From Methylophilaceae bacterium (lineage in GTDB: Bacteria; Pseudomonadota; Gammaproteobacteria; Burkholderiales; Methylophilaceae), in assembly GCA_905339275.1 (NCBI GenBank), contig CAJPFK010000001.1, positions 682,001 to 746,000 of the forward strand: DNA of 64,000 nucleotides, written 5' to 3'. The notes beneath the pieces are model-generated. The model saw only the letters and a program-made list of their open reading frames with translations. It was not told the DNA's origin and did not search any database. Below, piece after piece: positions 1 through 7,708 of the stretch. The translations under genes were made by a program, and so were the position numbers. Positions within the stretch are counted from its first letter, which is position 1; the number at the start of each line of letters is the position of its first letter.

Positions 1-2
1 GC

Positions 3-68
3 CGGCTGCAACCTACCGCCTTGAAACTGGGCGTCAATAAACCTGTGTACCTGTTTCCCTTGAATTGA
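3..68 (+). CDS. Possible 3' end of an unidentified gene (partial)
   Basis: An open frame runs in from the left edge and stops at 66-68, giving a 21-residue tail ending KPVYLFPLN. It is too short to assign to a family. It is reported because it is the longest of the three plus-strand frames at the edge and because a hairpin follows at 114-150. It may be chance. Confidence 0.25.
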   Translation, partial: RLQPTALKLGVNKPVYLFPLN

Positions 69-113
69 TGGAAGGCGGGATGGATTCGGAACCGGATGAA
101 TAGCGTATTAAAA

Positions 114-150
114 ACCCACTGAACTATCGGGGAGGAGTAGCCCAGTGGGT
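114..150. repeat. Inverted repeat (8-bp arms)
   Basis: ACCCACTG at 114-121 pairs with CAGTGGGT at 143-150 across a 21-nt loop. No T-run follows, so it is not a clear intrinsic terminator. It lies between the left-edge frame and the convergent peroxiredoxin gene. The rest of 151-392 shows no gene or convincing site. Confidence 0.35.
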
Positions 151-392
151 AACAGGAGAGTCAAAGTTTGAAAGACAGAACTCTGATGACTGCATGTTAA
201 ATTGAATTGTGCAAATTTTCTGTAGGACAAACACTATTTATTCTGTGGGAGTTTATGAGACGTCACGGCGTCATGCATGACCTTTTTTCATGGCGGCAAG
301 CGCATGGGAATGCGCGTAATTCGCCCTGCCAGCCTGTCAATGCCCGTGTGCTGCCTTGATTTGCAAGTCGGCAGTTTTGCTGAAAGCCGGCG

Positions 393-935
393 CTAGAGCT
401 TCTTGCCGCTGAGTTTTTTCAGGTCATCAATGATTTCCTGAGAGTGCCTGGAAGTATCCACGCTCAAATAGACCTTGGCAATCCTGCCCTGCGGATCGAT
501 CAGGTAAGTGTAGCGCTTGGCGATTTTGATCAGCCCCAGATTGGTCAAAGCTCCATAGCTGTCTGCCACTTTTCCATCCTTGTCAGCAAGCAGGGGGAAG
601 GGCAGATTATATTTTTTTGCAAACCGTGCATGTGAGTCGGTATCATCCACGCTTACGCCAACGACCTTTGCGTCCAGTTTTTCTATCTGGAACAAATCAT
701 CGCGGAAAGCACAGGCTTCCTTTGTGCAACCGGGGGTATCGTTCTTTGGGTAGAAGTAGAGCACCAGCCATTTTCCGGAATAATCAGAAAGTTGATGCGT
801 TCTTGAACCGGCGTCCGGCAGGTTGAAATCCGGTGCTGGTTCACCGGGTTTCGGTATGTTGCCGGCAAAACTCACGACGCGGAACAGCAACAAACCCAAG
901 GCGAGGGCGGCCAGGATTGCAAAGTATTTCATCAT
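393..935 (-). CDS. bcp: Thioredoxin-dependent peroxiredoxin, Bcp/PrxQ type, membrane-anchored or exported
   Basis: Reduces hydrogen peroxide and organic hydroperoxides using a thiol donor. The AhpC/TSA fold is clear: a PAPDFNLPD segment, then FYPKNDTPGCTKEAC, in which Cys70 is the peroxidatic and Cys75 the likely resolving cysteine, the five-residue spacing typical of the PrxQ/Bcp group. Unlike cytoplasmic Bcp (about 155 residues), this 180-residue form begins with a hydrophobic stretch at residues 3-24, so it is probably periplasmic and tethered or secreted. The start is set at the first of two adjacent ATGs because GGGGA lies five bases upstream; an in-frame start 21 bases further out lacks a ribosome site. 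It is convergent with the left-edge frame and divergent from the tRNA. The family call is secure; the location is inferred. Confidence 0.9.
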   Translation of the reverse strand: MMKYFAILAALALGLLLFRVVSFAGNIPKPGEPAPDFNLPDAGSRTHQLSDYSGKWLVLYFYPKNDTPGCTKEACAFRDDLFQIEKLDAKVVGVSVDDTDSHARFAKKYNLPFPLLADKDGKVADSYGALTNLGLIKIAKRYTYLIDPQGRIAKVYLSVDTSRHSQEIIDDLKKLSGKKL

Positions 936-1041
936 TTTCCCCGGAAAATTGAGCATGGTTAACGGAATTCAGCAAAACATGATGACAGTTTTCATCAATC
1001 TAAATTCGTTTCGCGGATAAATATGAGAAAATAACACCCAT

Positions 1042-1117
1042 GCCCTCGTAGCTCAGTGGATAGAGCATCCCCCTCCTAAGGGGAGGGTCGCACGTTCGAT
1101 TCGTGCCGGGGGCACCA
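1042..1117 (+). tRNA. tRNA-Arg (anticodon CCT), integration target of the element
   Basis: A complete cloverleaf: 7-bp acceptor stem (GCCCTCG with CGGGGGC, one G-U pair), D stem GCTC/GAGC, anticodon stem TCCCC/GGGGA with loop CTCCTAA (anticodon CCT), T stem GCACG/CGTGC, discriminator A and encoded CCA. The 3' half from 1070 onward is duplicated at 17264-17311, so it is the attL side of the integrated element. The half now attached to the host 5' part appears to come from the element: its T-stem 49:65 pair is G:C, while the displaced copy has A:T. Confidence 0.97.
1070..1117 (+). repeat. attL: tRNA 3'-half direct repeat
   Basis: Matches 17264-17311 with two differences (1090 G versus A, 1106 C versus T). 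The longest identity block is the 20 bases CCCCTCCTAAGGGGAGGGTC (1070-1089), covering the anticodon loop to the variable loop. Strand exchange must lie in or 5' of that block if the two differences mark the element-borne half. Confidence 0.9.
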
Positions 1118-1180
1118 ATAAAAACAGGTTTTTTTCTTCATAATTCAATATCTTACAAGACTTTTCTGGCAGCTCCATTT

Positions 1181-1210
1181 TATACCTATTTATACCCATT
1201 TATACCTGTT
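1181..1210 (+). repeat. Three tandem 10-bp repeats near attL
   Basis: TATACCTATT, TATACCCATT and TATACCTGTT follow each other without gaps, 64 bp inside the left end. Short repeats at this position are commonly arm-type sites for a tyrosine integrase or binding sites for an excisionase. That role is inferred. Confidence 0.6.
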
Positions 1211-1221
1211 TTTCAGCCTTG

Positions 1222-1241
1222 AGTGTGTATTATTTGTGTAT
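1222..1241 (+). repeat. 20-bp direct repeat, left copy (candidate integrase arm site)
   Basis: agtgtgtattatttgtgtat occurs here and, without mismatch and in the same orientation, at 17184-17203. The copies lie about 105 bp inside the left junction and 61 bp inside the right junction. The right copy sits 8 bp upstream of the integrase start codon, so it may serve both as an arm site and as an operator. Confidence 0.7.
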
Positions 1242-1285
1242 CGCTTTCGGTTATAAAATGGCTTGGTTTCAATGGTTTACGGGTG

Positions 1286-1313
1286 TTGCAATCATGAGAT
1301 AAGCCTGTATAAT
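1286..1313 (+). promoter_or_regulatory. Likely sigma-70 promoter
   Basis: TTGCAA (1286-1291) and TATAAT (1308-1313) are separated by 16 bp. This is the best consensus promoter at the left end of the element. It would give a leader of roughly 200 nt before the HTH gene at 1526. Confidence 0.55.
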
Positions 1314-1324
1314 TTATTCACCGC

Positions 1325-1483
1325 TTGGCGTTACGATTAAGAGCGCCAAACCGCCGCTGAAAGAGTGCGGCCATCGAGCAAATGGGTGTTCCATGCGTCT
1401 GCGCACTTGCCATGTGCAGACAATTCCAGCAGCGGAGCTGTTAGCAGCTATACCCCCGCCGCGCCGCATCATTCCAGATGCGG
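1325..1483 (+). promoter_or_regulatory. Hairpin-rich 5' leader of the HTH gene
   Basis: Three separate stems lie in this gene-free leader: TTGGCG/CGCCAA (1325-1330 with 1344-1349), GTCTGCGCAC with GTGCAGAC (1397-1421) and CCGCATC/GATGCGG around a 6-nt loop (1464-1483). None is followed by a T-run. The leader may control translation or be DNA-level binding sites. No known riboswitch was recognised. Confidence 0.4.
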
Positions 1484-1525
1484 ATCCTTTTGGGGGTTCA
1501 ATGGCTTTTTCCTTGCGAGGGAAAA

Positions 1526-1822
1526 GTGTCTACATCTCAATCTTACGACGAGCAACGCCAGCGGCTCGAAAAAACGCTGGAATCATATCCGCCCGTTCTA
1601 CGGAACGAGCACCTTTGCGAGATCTTCGGCATCAGTGCGGGCACGAGGAATCGCTGGCAATTCGAACGGAAATTGCCGCCGCGGCTGCCAGGCGTGGGCA
1701 GAATAGCGCTCTACAGTAAGCAGGAGCTGATCGATTGGTGGATAAAGCCAGCCAAAAAACGCGGGCGGCCAACCAATGCAGAACTTGTCAGGAGAATGGC
1801 TGAGCAAGGGGCACGGCCATGA
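1526..1822 (+). CDS. Small winged-HTH DNA-binding protein, excisionase/AlpA-like
   Basis: 98 residues. The middle reads EIFGISAGTRNRW followed by a beta-wing-like stretch and an LYSKQELIDWW segment, the layout of MerR/AlpA/Xis-type winged helices. The tail is basic with an AT-hook-like RGRP. Proteins of this shape next to an attachment site often act as recombination directionality factors or element regulators; that role is inferred. GTG at 1526 is chosen because GAGGGA lies five bases upstream and the region further upstream is non-coding in style. Its stop overlaps the next start (ATGA), so the two are translationally coupled. Confidence 0.6.
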   Translation: MSTSQSYDEQRQRLEKTLESYPPVLRNEHLCEIFGISAGTRNRWQFERKLPPRLPGVGRIALYSKQELIDWWIKPAKKRGRPTNAELVRRMAEQGARP

Positions 1823-2610
1823 AGACCTCTAGCAGCATCAAGCGTAATTATTTTCGCCGGCCAGCGATCAGGCAGCTGGTCCCAGATCTCAAACTTCTTC
1901 TTGCCGTTTTGCAGGTCGGCTGCGAGAGTCACGTCGGTTGCTGGGTGCCTTCTGGCCTCGCGGACGATGCTGGCCTTTCAGTCGAGGCATGCGAAGGAGG
2001 CCTGAGAGATCTCGCGAGAGCTGGTTTGGTCGAGGTTGACCAAGACACAGGGGAAATCTTCCTCACAGACTTTTTCCGGAACAACACATTCAAAGGTCCG
2101 CAACGAGGTCAGCAGGCGCTTGCCGATTTTCGCCAGGTCGAATCGGCAGCTTTACGGCAAAGCATTCTCTCGTCTGTTGCACAAAGTCAGGAATGCGGGC
2201 TTTCTGTCGAGTTTTTAACTGGTTTTGTTAAAAATCAACGAGTTAAGAACCAAGGGAAAGACCAAGTAGAAGTTAAAGAAAAAACCACCCCCCTACCCCC
2301 CACGGGGGGGGTGGATCTTCAGGAAGTTGTTGAAGCTGCAATCTGGTGGGAGAAGCAAGCTGGGAAGAAGGTTGGGCCAAAATTTAAACCACACATCATT
2401 AACAGGGTTAAAAGGGAGGGGTTAAACGATATGGACATTGAAACCATAGAGGCTTTCAAGAACCACAAACGCCAGCAGCAGGACAGATTTAAACTTCCCG
2501 AGCTGCCAGCTGTGCCAGCTGGTGAGAGATATGAACGGCAGCGGGCAGAGGTGAGAGCTGTCCTTGGACAAAGGCAGAAAATCGCCCCTGAACAAGGACA
2601 AGGTGCCTAA
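1819..2610 (+). CDS. Winged-helix protein, possible replication initiator of the element
   Basis: 263 residues, coupled to the HTH gene by a 4-base overlap. Residues about 20-85 look like a winged helix (VPSGLADDAGLSVEACEGGLRDLARAGLVEVD, then a GEIFLTDFF wing). This arrangement is common in phage and plasmid replication proteins. A low-complexity linker with a run of C/G (PLPPTGG) precedes a helical, charged C-terminus. No helicase, primase or nuclease motif is visible. The position next to a probable oriT and the end of the element fits a replication or maintenance role. No family was recognised with certainty. A strong terminator follows at 2649-2681. Confidence 0.5.
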   Translation: MKTSSSIKRNYFRRPAIRQLVPDLKLLLAVLQVGCESHVGCWVPSGLADDAGLSVEACEGGLRDLARAGLVEVDQDTGEIFLTDFFRNNTFKGPQRGQQALADFRQVESAALRQSILSSVAQSQECGLSVEFLTGFVKNQRVKNQGKDQVEVKEKTTPLPPTGGVDLQEVVEAAIWWEKQAGKKVGPKFKPHIINRVKREGLNDMDIETIEAFKNHKRQQQDRFKLPELPAVPAGERYERQRAEVRAVLGQRQKIAPEQGQGA

Positions 2611-2648
2611 GAGCCTCAAGAACTTCCCCATGTACTTCCTGTACAGGC

Positions 2649-2681
2649 AAAACCGCGAGCGCAAGCGAGCGGTTTTTTTTT
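2649..2681 (+). terminator. Rho-independent terminator
   Basis: AAAACCGC (2649-2656) and GCGGTTTT (2669-2676) form an 8-bp stem with a 12-nt loop, followed by an uninterrupted run of nine T. It ends the HTH/winged-helix operon. Confidence 0.8.
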
Positions 2682-2701
2682 GCGGCCGCGCTAGCGGCCG
2701 C
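2682..2701. repeat. Inverted repeat made of two GCGGCCGC octamers
   Basis: GCGGCCGC at 2682-2689 and 2694-2701 are separated by GCTA. Each octamer is itself a palindrome, so the unit can form a very stable hairpin. TTTTTT follows at 2708-2713. It may be a second terminator or part of the transfer origin. It also provides two NotI-type sites inside the element. Confidence 0.6.
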
Positions 2702-2730
2702 CGCCGCTTTTTTGCCTCCTATCACTTTTC

Positions 2731-2930
2731 AGATAACCCCCTGTTTGGGCTGTTATCTAAGTATTCATTTTTGGTTCAAGTTTTGTACCCTGACCTTGTC
2801 AGGTGAAGTTCTGGTTCCTCCCAAGCCTCCGGCTCGGGTCCCGTTTTGAATCAATACACACCCCACGCACCCTGCGGTGCATCAAGCGCGGCGCGTAACC
2901 GCGCCGGAAGCCTTGCCGGTGCAGGCTTTT
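2731..2930 (+). other. Candidate oriT region
   Basis: This gene-free stretch lies immediately upstream of the RHH/TrwB/TrwC operon, the place of oriT in MobF systems such as R388. It holds four inverted repeats: AGATAAC/GTTATCT (2731-2758), GCACC/GGTGC (2867-2880), CGGCGCG/CGCGCCG around TAAC (2889-2906) and AAGCCT/AGGCTT (2908-2928). No exact match to a known nic sequence was recognised, so the nick site is not assigned. Confidence 0.55.
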
Positions 2931-3009
2931 CGTGTGGTTCAGAGTGTGATTCATAGGGCAGCGGCAACTTCACCGAAAGCAGCCAACATCAGCAAAAAAG
3001 GAATGATTC

Positions 3010-3309
3010 ATGAATTACAAACAATTGAGCATCCGCATGGATGCCCGCGTCTATAACGTTCTACAGCGGAAGGCTTTGGTTCAAAAATGCTCCATGAACA
3101 AGATCGTCCTGGACATAATCGACCGCGACCTAGCAGAGGAAACGCGGGTAGCGTTGCACCTCAAAAGCGAAAGTGCGATGAAGCGCGAGGTCAGGTTCGT
3201 CGGTGAAAAAATCGCTGAACTCTTCCTGTCCGCGCTGCCAGCAGATCGCCGGCCAGCGGTCGAAGCAATTCGTGAACAGATCGCCAAGGGGGTGCAGGAT
3301 GAAGTTTAA
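3010..3309 (+). CDS. Ribbon-helix-helix relaxosome accessory protein (TrwA/TraM position)
   Basis: 99 residues. The N-terminus (YKQLSIRMDARVYNVLQRKA, then SMNKIVLDIIDRDL) has the beta-strand plus two-helix pattern of ribbon-helix-helix DNA-binding proteins. The C-terminal half is helical and charged, suited to oligomerisation. It is the first gene after the hairpin-rich region and directly precedes the coupling protein, which it overlaps by 11 bases. The order RHH protein, coupling protein, relaxase is that of trwABC in R388. It probably binds oriT, bends it for the relaxase and represses its own operon. The family fold is well supported by pattern; the specific role is inferred from position. 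Confidence 0.65.
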   Translation: MNYKQLSIRMDARVYNVLQRKALVQKCSMNKIVLDIIDRDLAEETRVALHLKSESAMKREVRFVGEKIAELFLSALPADRRPAVEAIREQIAKGVQDEV

Positions 3310-4981
3310 GTTCTACGCACTAGCGTTTGTCGTTGGGTTTGGTCTCGTTTCGTACTTTTGGGGCGGCTTACTTGTCAGCAAACAGGTGGACCCTGCCGCG
3401 ACAAAAACCTATTTTCGCGCGAAGGCATTCAGCGTAGTCACACAGGGCGGCCCGCTTGGCGAGAAACTTCATGTGATGCACCAAGGAAGACCCGTCGCGG
3501 TCAACCATGTACTGAAAAACACAAATTCCGCCTGGCGGCACGAGCAGGACAAGTTATTTTTGGTCATCGTTTTTTTCAGCGCTGTTGCTGGAGGTCTTGC
3601 CGATGCTGCGCTCTGGGCTTGGGCTTCTGGCCGTCCGGTTAAGCAGGACGAGAAGCGCATCCGTGGCACGATGGTTTCAGACAGCAAGCCAGTCGCTAAA
3701 GCGCTGTCTAAAGTGGACTTCCATGCACGAATCGGCGGCGTGCCTTACCCAGTTTCTGCCGAGGTGCAAGGTATCACGATGGTTGGTGCCCCCGGCACAG
3801 GCAAGACCAGCGCCATCATTCAGCTCATGCAGTCTGCACTGGACCGCGGCCACCGCGCGATCGTTCTGGATCCGAATGGCGAGTTCTTGGAGCGGTTTTG
3901 GCGAGATGGCGATGCCATCTTAAATCCGTTTGACCTAAGAACTGAAGGTTGGAACCCGTTTGCCGAGGTGTTCAACAGCTGGGATGTGGAACGCATATCG
4001 AAACAGCTCATCCCAGATGGTCATGGAAATGAGCAAGAATGGATCAGCTACACACAGACGTTTTTCAGTAGCGTCATGGCGCGGCTGGCCGAAACCGGCC
4101 GGCAAAGCAACAAGGATTTAGTTTACTGGTTGTCGATCGCCGGCAAGGATGAGCTGAAGGAATTGTTGAAGGGTGAGCCAGCTGCCCAGATGCTGGAAGA
4201 GGGCGCGCATGGCATTTTTGGCAGCGTCAGATCGATTATGACGCGCTATGTGCGGGCCTTGCAGAAGCTTGATGTCGGTGCCGGCGCTGATAACTTTTCG
4301 ATCCGCAAATGGGTGAGAGAGAGCGACGGCTGGCTTTTCCTGCCATACCAGGCAGATCAACTAGATGCGCTCAAGGATTTGCTTTCATGCTGGCTTTCCG
4401 TGGCTGGCAACCAGATCCTCGGCATGCCACCCGATCGCGACAGGCGGATCTGGCTGTTTGCAGATGAATTCGCCCGAATCGGCCGGATTCAGGGGATAAC
4501 AGAAATTCTCACAAACGGCCGAAAACATGGCCTCGCCCCAGTTCTTGGGCTGCAAACCGTTGCCCAACTCCGCGACCTCTACGGCAGGGAACAGGCCAGC
4601 GTCATTCTTGCCTGCCTCTCCAGCATGCTCATTTTACGCGCGCCAGACGCAGAAACTGCTGATGCCATGTCTAGGACGATAGGGGAACAGGACGTCGAGC
4701 GCAAAACGGTGAGTGAGAACAACAAAGACCGCCGTAAGTCCACCTCAGTCAGCCGCACCACAGTCCGGGCAGTGCTGCCGTCTGAAATAGCCGGCTTGCC
4801 AAACAATCACGGTTTTCTGAAGCTGCCTGGCAACATTTCTGTTGCTCGGGTGCAGATCCCTCACCCGCCTTTGATCACTGGCGTGCGGCCGCAGCCGTTC
4901 GTGCCGGCGGAGAAACCAGCGGAACCGGCCGCACAGGCAGAATCCACCGCTGAATTCAATCTGTTTGGTGGAGGTGAGTGA
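3299..4981 (+). CDS. Type IV coupling protein, TrwB/TraD family
   Basis: Hexameric inner-membrane ATPase that delivers the relaxase-DNA complex to a secretion channel. 560 residues. Two membrane segments (about 5-27 and 86-109) enclose a periplasmic loop. Walker A is GAPGTGKT (163-170), and a Walker B-like IWLFADEFARIG lies in the second half, followed by a GRKHGLAPVLGLQTVAQL region typical of the family. The start is set at 3299, inside the end of the RHH gene, with AAGGGGG upstream. Its stop overlaps the relaxase start (TGATG). The length is close to TrwB of R388 (about 507) plus extensions at both ends. Confidence 0.92.
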   Translation: MKFKFYALAFVVGFGLVSYFWGGLLVSKQVDPAATKTYFRAKAFSVVTQGGPLGEKLHVMHQGRPVAVNHVLKNTNSAWRHEQDKLFLVIVFFSAVAGGLADAALWAWASGRPVKQDEKRIRGTMVSDSKPVAKALSKVDFHARIGGVPYPVSAEVQGITMVGAPGTGKTSAIIQLMQSALDRGHRAIVLDPNGEFLERFWRDGDAILNPFDLRTEGWNPFAEVFNSWDVERISKQLIPDGHGNEQEWISYTQTFFSSVMARLAETGRQSNKDLVYWLSIAGKDELKELLKGEPAAQMLEEGAHGIFGSVRSIMTRYVRALQKLDVGAGADNFSIRKWVRESDGWLFLPYQADQLDALKDLLSCWLSVAGNQILGMPPDRDRRIWLFADEFARIGRIQGITEILTNGRKHGLAPVLGLQTVAQLRDLYGREQASVILACLSSMLILRAPDAETADAMSRTIGEQDVERKTVSENNKDRRKSTSVSRTTVRAVLPSEIAGLPNNHGFLKLPGNISVARVQIPHPPLITGVRPQPFVPAEKPAEPAAQAESTAEFNLFGGGE

Positions 4982-7692
4982 TGCTTTCGATTTCAGTTAT
5001 AAAAAATAGTGAAGCGGCAGCGAGCTACTACGAACAGCAGGACGATTATTACTCTGAACAAGGCAAAGCGCAGACGGAATGGGTAGGCGAAGGCGCGACT
5101 GCGCTTGGTCTGGCCGGCGAAGTGAACCCTGCCCAATTCAAGACCTTGTTGGAAGGCCGGCTGCCGGACGGTACGGAGCTGGGGCGTGGTGGTAAAGACA
5201 GTGACCGTGAGCACAAGGCCGGCTGGGATCTGACTTTTAGTGCTCCTAAGTCTGTCAGCATCGTAGGCCTCGCTGGCGGCGATACACGGCTGATCGAGGC
5301 CCATGACGCCGCAGTGAAGGCGGCGCTGGCGACAATCGAGAAGGAGTTCGTTCAGACCCGAGTGAAGGTCAACGGCCAAGTCCACACCGAACGAACCGGA
5401 AAGATGGTGGCGGCTACTTTCCGACATGAAACCAACCGCAATCAGGACCCGCAGATGCACACCCACGCGGTCCTCATGAACATGACCCAACGGGCCGATG
5501 GTCAGTGGCGCAGCCTGGAAACGAAAGAGATCTTCCAAGTCCAGAAAAGACTAGGTGAGCTTTACCGCATTGAGCTTGCCCAGCGTGTAGTCGGGCTGGG
5601 CTATGACATCGAAAAGCAGGCGGGCAAGGCTGGCGCACTGTTTGAAATCGCCGGGGTGCCAAAGCATGCGATCGAGGTCTTCAGCTCTCGATCTGCTGAG
5701 GTCAATGAGGCACTTCAGGAAAAAGGCTTAAACCGCGATACCGCAACGGCTGCGCAGAAAGAAAAGGCAGCGCTGGCGACTCGCAACAAAAAGGAGTCGC
5801 TCGACCATGCCCAGCTCAAGGCAGAGTGGAAAAATCTCGCCAGTTCTCACGGATTGGATCTCAAGAAAATCGTTGAGAAATCGCGGCATCAATCAGGTCG
5901 ACCAGGTGACGCCGGCAAGGCTGGCGATGCCGTTAATTTCGCGGTAGAGAAGCTGGCCGAACGGGAAAACTTTTTCTCCCGCGAAGCATTGATGGATGAG
6001 GCTTTGCGGTTCGGGTTGGGCTACGTCAGGAAGGAAGATGTCCAACGCGAAATCGAACGGCGGACTGTATCGGGTGAGCTACAGCAGCGCACCGGCAGGA
6101 TCCATGACCACAGCGCAGATGCCACTGTCGAGGTGGCCGGGTACACCACAGCCGCAGCGCTCGAACGCGAAACCAGCATGCTGGCGCGGCTTGAGGCAGC
6201 GAAGAATTCTGTCCAACCGCTCCTGTCCGCGCGGGACACGGAAAATCTACTACGTGAGACCGTGCAGAAAAGCACGGCCAAGGGTTACATCTGGACCAGA
6301 GGGCAATTTCAAGCCACAGAGGGCCTGCTGCAAACAACAGACAGAATCGTGGCCGTGCAGGGTTACGCCGGCACAGCGAAAACCACCACGGTGCTGAAAA
6401 CCATTTCGGACGAGCTGAGGCGGCAAGGCTATGCCATCACCGGCATGGCCCCGACGCATTCAGCGACTGGTACCCTCTCTGAAGCCCTGTCCATCGACGG
6501 CAAAACGGTTGCTAAGGCTTTGGTTGATTTTGCTAATGCGAATCAGCCGCGAGCCGCAGGAAAACAGGCTTGGCTTGTGGATGAAGCGTCAATGCTGAGC
6601 ACAAAGCAAATGGCCGAATTGATAAGGCAAAGCGAGGTTGCCGGAGCGCGTCTTATCCTTGTTGGTGACACAAAGCAGCTGGCCAGCCAGGAAGCCGGCG
6701 CTGCCTTCCGGCAAGTCCAGGAAAAAACACAAACCTTCGTTCTTGATGAAATCGTGCGTCAGGTGAATCAGGATGCCAAGTCAGCAGTTGAGAAAAGCAT
6801 TGAGAACGACTTGCAGCAGGCATTTGAGCATGTCGACCGCGTGGGTGGCGTGCGCGAACTGGATACCAGGCAGCAGCGGGTGGAGGCGATTGCAAATGAC
6901 TACAGCAAGCTGAATGAGAAAGAGCGCGAGCGCACTATCGTGATTGCGCCGGGCCGCGATGACAGGGAAGAGCTGAACCGCGCGATTCGTGGCAAGTTGC
7001 AGGAGCAAGGCGAGGTGAAAAAAGCCGAGATTACGGCTGCTACTTTGGAGGGAAAGGCGGTGACACAAGCGGAACTGCGGGATGCGTCACTGTATACACG
7101 AGGGGATGTTCTGAAGTTTTCCCGTGATTACCGTAAACACGATATCGCAAAAAATTCATATTGGACCGTGAAGGAAATCGACCAAGCCAGCAATACGCTG
7201 ACCCTGCAAAACAGAGAAGGCAAGGCTGTTCAGATTAATCCACGGCAGAACACCAAGTTTGAGGTGTATCAGCCGGTGCAGCGCCAGTTTGCAGCCGGCG
7301 ATCGTTTAGTCTTTACCCAGAACGACAGGGACCGAGGCTTAACGAATGGCATGGAGGGCAGGGTTGAACGTATTAACGGACATGAACTGGAGATGAGGTT
7401 TGCCAATGGCCAGAAAATCAAACTCGACCTCACCCACGAAAAAAACCGGCATTTGAACTATGGCTACGCCCAGACCGCACACCGCGCCCAAGGCAAAACC
7501 AGCGACCGTGTCTTTGTTCACGCCGAATCCAACCGGCAGAACCTGATGAATCAGAAATCATTGTATGTCTCCCTGTCCAGGGCCAGATCCGAGATCAAAA
7601 TTTATACCGACAACCGCCAGCAGCTCGTCCAGCGTGTCCAGACGAGACAGGCAGAAAAGCAGAATGCATTGGACTTAGCGCGTGGGCGGTAG
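4981..7692 (+). CDS. MobF conjugative relaxase-helicase, TrwC/TraI family
   Basis: Nicks oriT, stays covalently bound to the 5' end and unwinds the strand for transfer. 903 residues. The N-terminal relaxase domain has paired tyrosines (Y16/Y17 and Y23/Y24) and the three-histidine metal site (H149, H160, H162, the latter two in QMHTHAVLMN). The C-terminal RecD-like helicase has GYAGTAKTT (from about 461), VDEASML, and the late YGYAQTAHRAQG and YVSLSRAR motifs. The length matches R388 TrwC (966) with a slightly shorter tail. ATG at 4981 gives the family N-terminus MLS; GTG at 4978 is a weaker alternative. All catalytic residues are present, so the protein should be active. Confidence 0.95.
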   Translation: MLSISVIKNSEAAASYYEQQDDYYSEQGKAQTEWVGEGATALGLAGEVNPAQFKTLLEGRLPDGTELGRGGKDSDREHKAGWDLTFSAPKSVSIVGLAGGDTRLIEAHDAAVKAALATIEKEFVQTRVKVNGQVHTERTGKMVAATFRHETNRNQDPQMHTHAVLMNMTQRADGQWRSLETKEIFQVQKRLGELYRIELAQRVVGLGYDIEKQAGKAGALFEIAGVPKHAIEVFSSRSAEVNEALQEKGLNRDTATAAQKEKAALATRNKKESLDHAQLKAEWKNLASSHGLDLKKIVEKSRHQSGRPGDAGKAGDAVNFAVEKLAERENFFSREALMDEALRFGLGYVRKEDVQREIERRTVSGELQQRTGRIHDHSADATVEVAGYTTAAALERETSMLARLEAAKNSVQPLLSARDTENLLRETVQKSTAKGYIWTRGQFQATEGLLQTTDRIVAVQGYAGTAKTTTVLKTISDELRRQGYAITGMAPTHSATGTLSEALSIDGKTVAKALVDFANANQPRAAGKQAWLVDEASMLSTKQMAELIRQSEVAGARLILVGDTKQLASQEAGAAFRQVQEKTQTFVLDEIVRQVNQDAKSAVEKSIENDLQQAFEHVDRVGGVRELDTRQQRVEAIANDYSKLNEKERERTIVIAPGRDDREELNRAIRGKLQEQGEVKKAEITAATLEGKAVTQAELRDASLYTRGDVLKFSRDYRKHDIAKNSYWTVKEIDQASNTLTLQNREGKAVQINPRQNTKFEVYQPVQRQFAAGDRLVFTQNDRDRGLTNGMEGRVERINGHELEMRFANGQKIKLDLTHEKNRHLNYGYAQTAHRAQGKTSDRVFVHAESNRQNLMNQKSLYVSLSRARSEIKIYTDNRQQLVQRVQTRQAEKQNALDLARGR

Positions 7693-7708
7693 CCAATAGG
7701 ATGTAGAT

